Shown here one piece after another: positions 61,354-64,000 of a stretch of 64,000 nucleotides of DNA. This DNA comes from Dyadobacter luticola. Lineage in GTDB: Bacteria; Bacteroidota; Bacteroidia; Cytophagales; Spirosomataceae. Position 1 is the stretch's first letter. Every line of letters begins with the position of its first letter. The position numbers were made by a program, and so were the translations under genes. Location of the stretch: contig NZ_VCEJ01000005.1 in assembly GCF_005860805.1 (NCBI RefSeq), forward strand, positions 1 through 64,000, in the 5' to 3' direction. The notes beneath the pieces were generated by a model, which was given only the letters and a program-made list of their open reading frames with translations, ran no database searches and was not told the origin of the DNA.

Positions 61354-62640
61354 TTACTCAAACCGCACATTCGCCCCCTTTAACTCTCCATGCGTACTAA
61401 TCGCTACCGCTGTCAGTATCGCGAAAAATGCCAGGATGAAAATGAAATTGACCACCCAGCGGCTCACATTCAGGCCACGCTGGGAGAAGTGACTGTCGAA
61501 TTTGTTTATCAAAAAGCCAATCGCAGCTATATTGACAATGTACAAATATTGCTCAATGCGGTACAGGCTCATGAAAGCGCAGGTGATGAGCAGGCTGTAA
61601 ATGGTGGACAGGCCGAGGTAGGAGAAGAAAAAAAGCTGCAATTCTTTTTGTTGCAGTTCAATAAATTCGGTGCGTTTCTTGAAATAAAACCAGTAGAGTG
61701 AAAAGCTGCTGAATGCTAGTACAAGCAGTAATGCCAACAGTTTGACATATTTGACTACGCCGAGTGCGTCGGCTGTTTCGCTGAATGACTGGATCGTTTC
61801 GACGAGTCGCTGCGTTTCGAAAGATTGGTCCCAGACTACAAATGGCAGGACGAGCGTAAGAATGACGATCGGTGCGATCAGATTTTTTCTTGAAACGGTT
61901 TCTTCCGATTTTTCCCACTCGCTGGTGAAAGTCCCATAAGCCATCCCCAACCCGCCGAAAAAGCCGATCGAGTATTCCATCACATTCCAGAAGTTGAATT
62001 TGATCCCGGAAACACTGCCCATCACTTGCAGAAAATTGCCGAATGCGAAACCAAAGCCACCACCTAAACCGGCAAAAACTGCCAGCCTGATCGCTGAATG
62101 TTGCTTGTGCCGGATCATGTACCAGAATAGCGCGACTGTCATGCCAACACCCGCCGCCCAGGCTTCGGAGCGTGGCGGCGTCATGAGCCAGCCGAGCTCC
62201 TCAATCAGGAAATAATAAAAAAGGATTGCCCCGGTGGTCATTTCTGTGAGCAGCTGCGCCCATTTGACGGGTTTTTGGCGGCTTGAAGCTAAGGTTAACC
62301 CAAACAATCCCCCTCCGACAAGTCCAAACAACCCGCCGATGATGAGCAACATTAAAAAGCCGTAATACACATTTTCGAAGTCCAATCCCCGGGCGTAACC
62401 CACCACTTTTCCATAACTGATGATCCCGCCGATGCCCCAGCCAGCCGCCGAAGCCAATGTAAGCTGGAAGGCTTTGGCATACCAGTCGGTGCGTCTCGAG
62501 AGCAGCACAATCGCCAATCCGCCGATGCCACCGGCCCAGGCAGCAGCCTGCTCGTGACCAAATTGTCCGCGGATCGCCCAGGCGGTCCCCAATGACATTC
62601 CGGCGATCAGTAAATTGAAAAGCAGTGGCTTGTTATTCAT
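61354..62640 (-). CDS. Polytopic membrane protein of unknown function
   Basis: This 428-residue protein has about twelve hydrophobic segments, with Gly-rich helices such as GGIGGLAIVLLSRR and GLFGLVGGGLFGLTLASS, and no family signature I recognise. It has a conserved-looking GTAWAIRGQFGHEQAAAW start and a tail of two more helices. It converges with the broken metallophosphoesterase (gap 7 bp) and diverges from the DegT aminotransferase gene, separated by 149 bp. A transporter or integral-membrane enzyme are possibilities. Confidence 0.6.
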   Translation of the reverse strand: MNNKPLLFNLLIAGMSLGTAWAIRGQFGHEQAAAWAGGIGGLAIVLLSRRTDWYAKAFQLTLASAAGWGIGGIISYGKVVGYARGLDFENVYYGFLMLLIIGGLFGLVGGGLFGLTLASSRQKPVKWAQLLTEMTTGAILFYYFLIEELGWLMTPPRSEAWAAGVGMTVALFWYMIRHKQHSAIRLAVFAGLGGGFGFAFGNFLQVMGSVSGIKFNFWNVMEYSIGFFGGLGMAYGTFTSEWEKSEETVSRKNLIAPIVILTLVLPFVVWDQSFETQRLVETIQSFSETADALGVVKYVKLLALLLVLAFSSFSLYWFYFKKRTEFIELQQKELQLFFFSYLGLSTIYSLLITCAFMSLYRIEQYLYIVNIAAIGFLINKFDSHFSQRGLNVSRWVVNFIFILAFFAILTAVAISTHGELKGANVRFE

Positions 62641-62789
62641 GCATTTTCGGAATAAGGGTTTGTGCGATAAATACCTGCTTATGGTGAAAACGGACTATAA
62701 AGCGGTTTTTGGGATAGAAAAATAGCCTGAAAGTCGGCCTTCGAAGTATGGAATGTGGAGGAGCACAATGTAAAATCGAGCAAGAAAGT

Positions 62790-64000
62790 ATGTCACAGGA
62801 CCTGGCAATTAATGGTGGACCGAAAACGATCAGCAAAACATTCAACTGGCCGATTTATGATGAGCAGGAGGTAAATGCAGTGGCGGCCATCGTACAGAGT
62901 GGCAAGTGGGGTAACCCGGACTGCGGGGATGAAGTTGAAAAATTCGAAAAGGAATTTGCGGCTTATTGCGGGAGTAAATATGCCATCACTTGTGTAAATG
63001 GTTCGGTTTCGCTCCGATTGGCGCTGATTGCATGCGGCGTAAAACCCGGCGACGAAGTGATCGTGCCACCATATACGTTTATCACCACGGCTTCCTCGGT
63101 AATCGAATGTAACTGCGTGCCGGTATTCGTGGACATCGATCCGGATACTTATAACATTAGCCCCGCCGCCATCGAAGCCGCGATTACCGACCGGACCAAA
63201 GTCATTATCCCGGTGCATTTCGGCGGGCTTTCCTGCGATATGGATGCGATTATGGAAATTGCCAATCGTCACGGATTAAAAGTAATCGAAGACGCCGCCC
63301 ACGGTCACGGCGCGGAATACAAAGGCAAAAAACTGGGCTCTATCGGTCACGTAGGTAGTTTTAGTTTCCAATCATCCAAAAACCTGACTTCCGGTGAAGG
63401 CGGTATTGTCATCACCGACGATGACGAATTGTATGCGATGATGCATTCCCTGCGCAATGTTGGCCGGATCGAAGGCGGGCAGTGGTATGATCATTACAAT
63501 CCGGGCTGTAATTATCGAATCACGCAAATGCAGGCGGTTTTGCTTTCCGCGCAGCTTAAAAGGTTGGAAGAGCAAACCAAAAAACGAAATGAAAATGGCC
63601 TCTACCTGAATGAGTTACTCACAAACGTAAAAGGCATCACGCCACTTTCGCGAAGCGAGTACATTACCCTACACTGCTACCACATCTACATTTTCAAATA
63701 TGACGCAGAGCATTTTGGAGGTCTGCCCAAAAACGAATTTGCCGAAATGCTGGCCGCCGAAGGCGTGCCGAGTTTCAGAGGCTACCCGCATCCGCTCTAC
63801 AAACAGCCTTTGTTTCAGAACAAGAACTGGATGTGCTACGCGATTCCAGAAACTGCGGATTACAGCCAGACTTTCTGCCCGGTAGCCGAACAGGCTTGCG
63901 CTACGGATGCGGTTTGGATTTTGCAGCATGCGATGCTGGGGGAGAAGGAGGATATGGAAGGGTTTGTGCGGGCGATTTTGAAAATTCAGGAGGCGGTGAG
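62790..64000 (+). CDS. DegT/DnrJ/EryC1/StrS family aminotransferase, 3' end cut off
   Basis: The first 403 codons encode a PLP-dependent sugar aminotransferase of the DegT type: EVIVPPYTFITTA near residue 90, EDAAHGHGAEYKGKKLG near 170, and SFQSSKNLTSGEGG with the Schiff-base Lys197. Such enzymes make amino sugars for surface polysaccharides or antibiotics, and a related group are regulatory aminotransferase homologues. The protein continues beyond 64000 and no stop is seen in frame. It is divergent from the membrane protein at 61354. Confidence 0.85.
   Translation, partial: MSQDLAINGGPKTISKTFNWPIYDEQEVNAVAAIVQSGKWGNPDCGDEVEKFEKEFAAYCGSKYAITCVNGSVSLRLALIACGVKPGDEVIVPPYTFITTASSVIECNCVPVFVDIDPDTYNISPAAIEAAITDRTKVIIPVHFGGLSCDMDAIMEIANRHGLKVIEDAAHGHGAEYKGKKLGSIGHVGSFSFQSSKNLTSGEGGIVITDDDELYAMMHSLRNVGRIEGGQWYDHYNPGCNYRITQMQAVLLSAQLKRLEEQTKKRNENGLYLNELLTNVKGITPLSRSEYITLHCYHIYIFKYDAEHFGGLPKNEFAEMLAAEGVPSFRGYPHPLYKQPLFQNKNWMCYAIPETADYSQTFCPVAEQACATDAVWILQHAMLGEKEDMEGFVRAILKIQEAV

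Overview
The window looks like chromosomal DNA of a Bacteroidota bacterium, order Cytophagales; a Dyadobacter-like genus is my best guess, but I cannot confirm it without a search. The reasons are two SusC/SusD pairs, a Bacteroidota-type short histone H1-like protein, a DUF4286 protein, many Tat-like and lipoprotein signals, an exact TAnnTTTG-type -7 promoter element, and moderate GC content. I see no transposase, integrase, phage gene, CRISPR array or tRNA.

Layout. 1-144 is the 3' part of a 5S rRNA with its terminator, the end of an rRNA operon. 191-6014 is an amino-sugar block: a LacI regulator with a candidate operator, a GH109-type Gfo/Idh/MocA oxidoreductase, NagB, a membrane acyltransferase related to heparan-glucosaminide N-acetyltransferase, and an exported alpha/beta hydrolase. 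6026-19355 is mostly housekeeping: a winged-helix protein, IspD, QueA, a biotin carboxylase, a serine palmitoyltransferase-like enzyme, a histone-like protein, a MaoC hydratase, HPF, CysM, two alpha/beta hydrolases and an acyl-CoA ligase. 19492-25603 is a minus-strand run of GNAT, three uncharacterised proteins (two being membrane coiled-coil proteins of matching architecture), a secreted nuclease, a cytochrome c and a sulfite oxidase. 25824-27367 holds two ferritin-like exported proteins behind a long leader with an unexpected intrinsic terminator. 28343-32211 is an NtrC-type response regulator and a hybrid histidine kinase that converge and overlap. 32417-37197 is an exported sugar-oxidation group: a PQQ-type dehydrogenase fused to cytochrome c and two DUF1080 (3-keto-disaccharide hydrolase family) proteins.

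The most interesting locus is 38954-40264. A 52-residue exported peptide ending in CPGCGMG lies 21 bp upstream of a DUF692/MNIO oxidase carrying an extra C-terminal region. This looks like a compact RiPP system with no separate partner protein. It is followed by a GT35 alpha-glucan phosphorylase-like protein in which the PLP lysine is replaced by threonine.

42011-45758 holds cell-envelope genes (an RmlD-like reductase, cyclophilin, a lipoprotein and a BamA/TamA-like barrel). 45915-61346 is a nutrient-uptake island: a small FecR-N-like ORF, SusC/SusD pair 1, a mirrored array of about 24-bp repeats with a 42-bp-arm hairpin, SusC/SusD pair 2, a neutral-ceramidase-like protein, a PqaA-like protein, and a metallophosphoesterase broken by an in-frame TAA. 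The window ends with a polytopic membrane protein and a DegT-family aminotransferase cut by the window edge.
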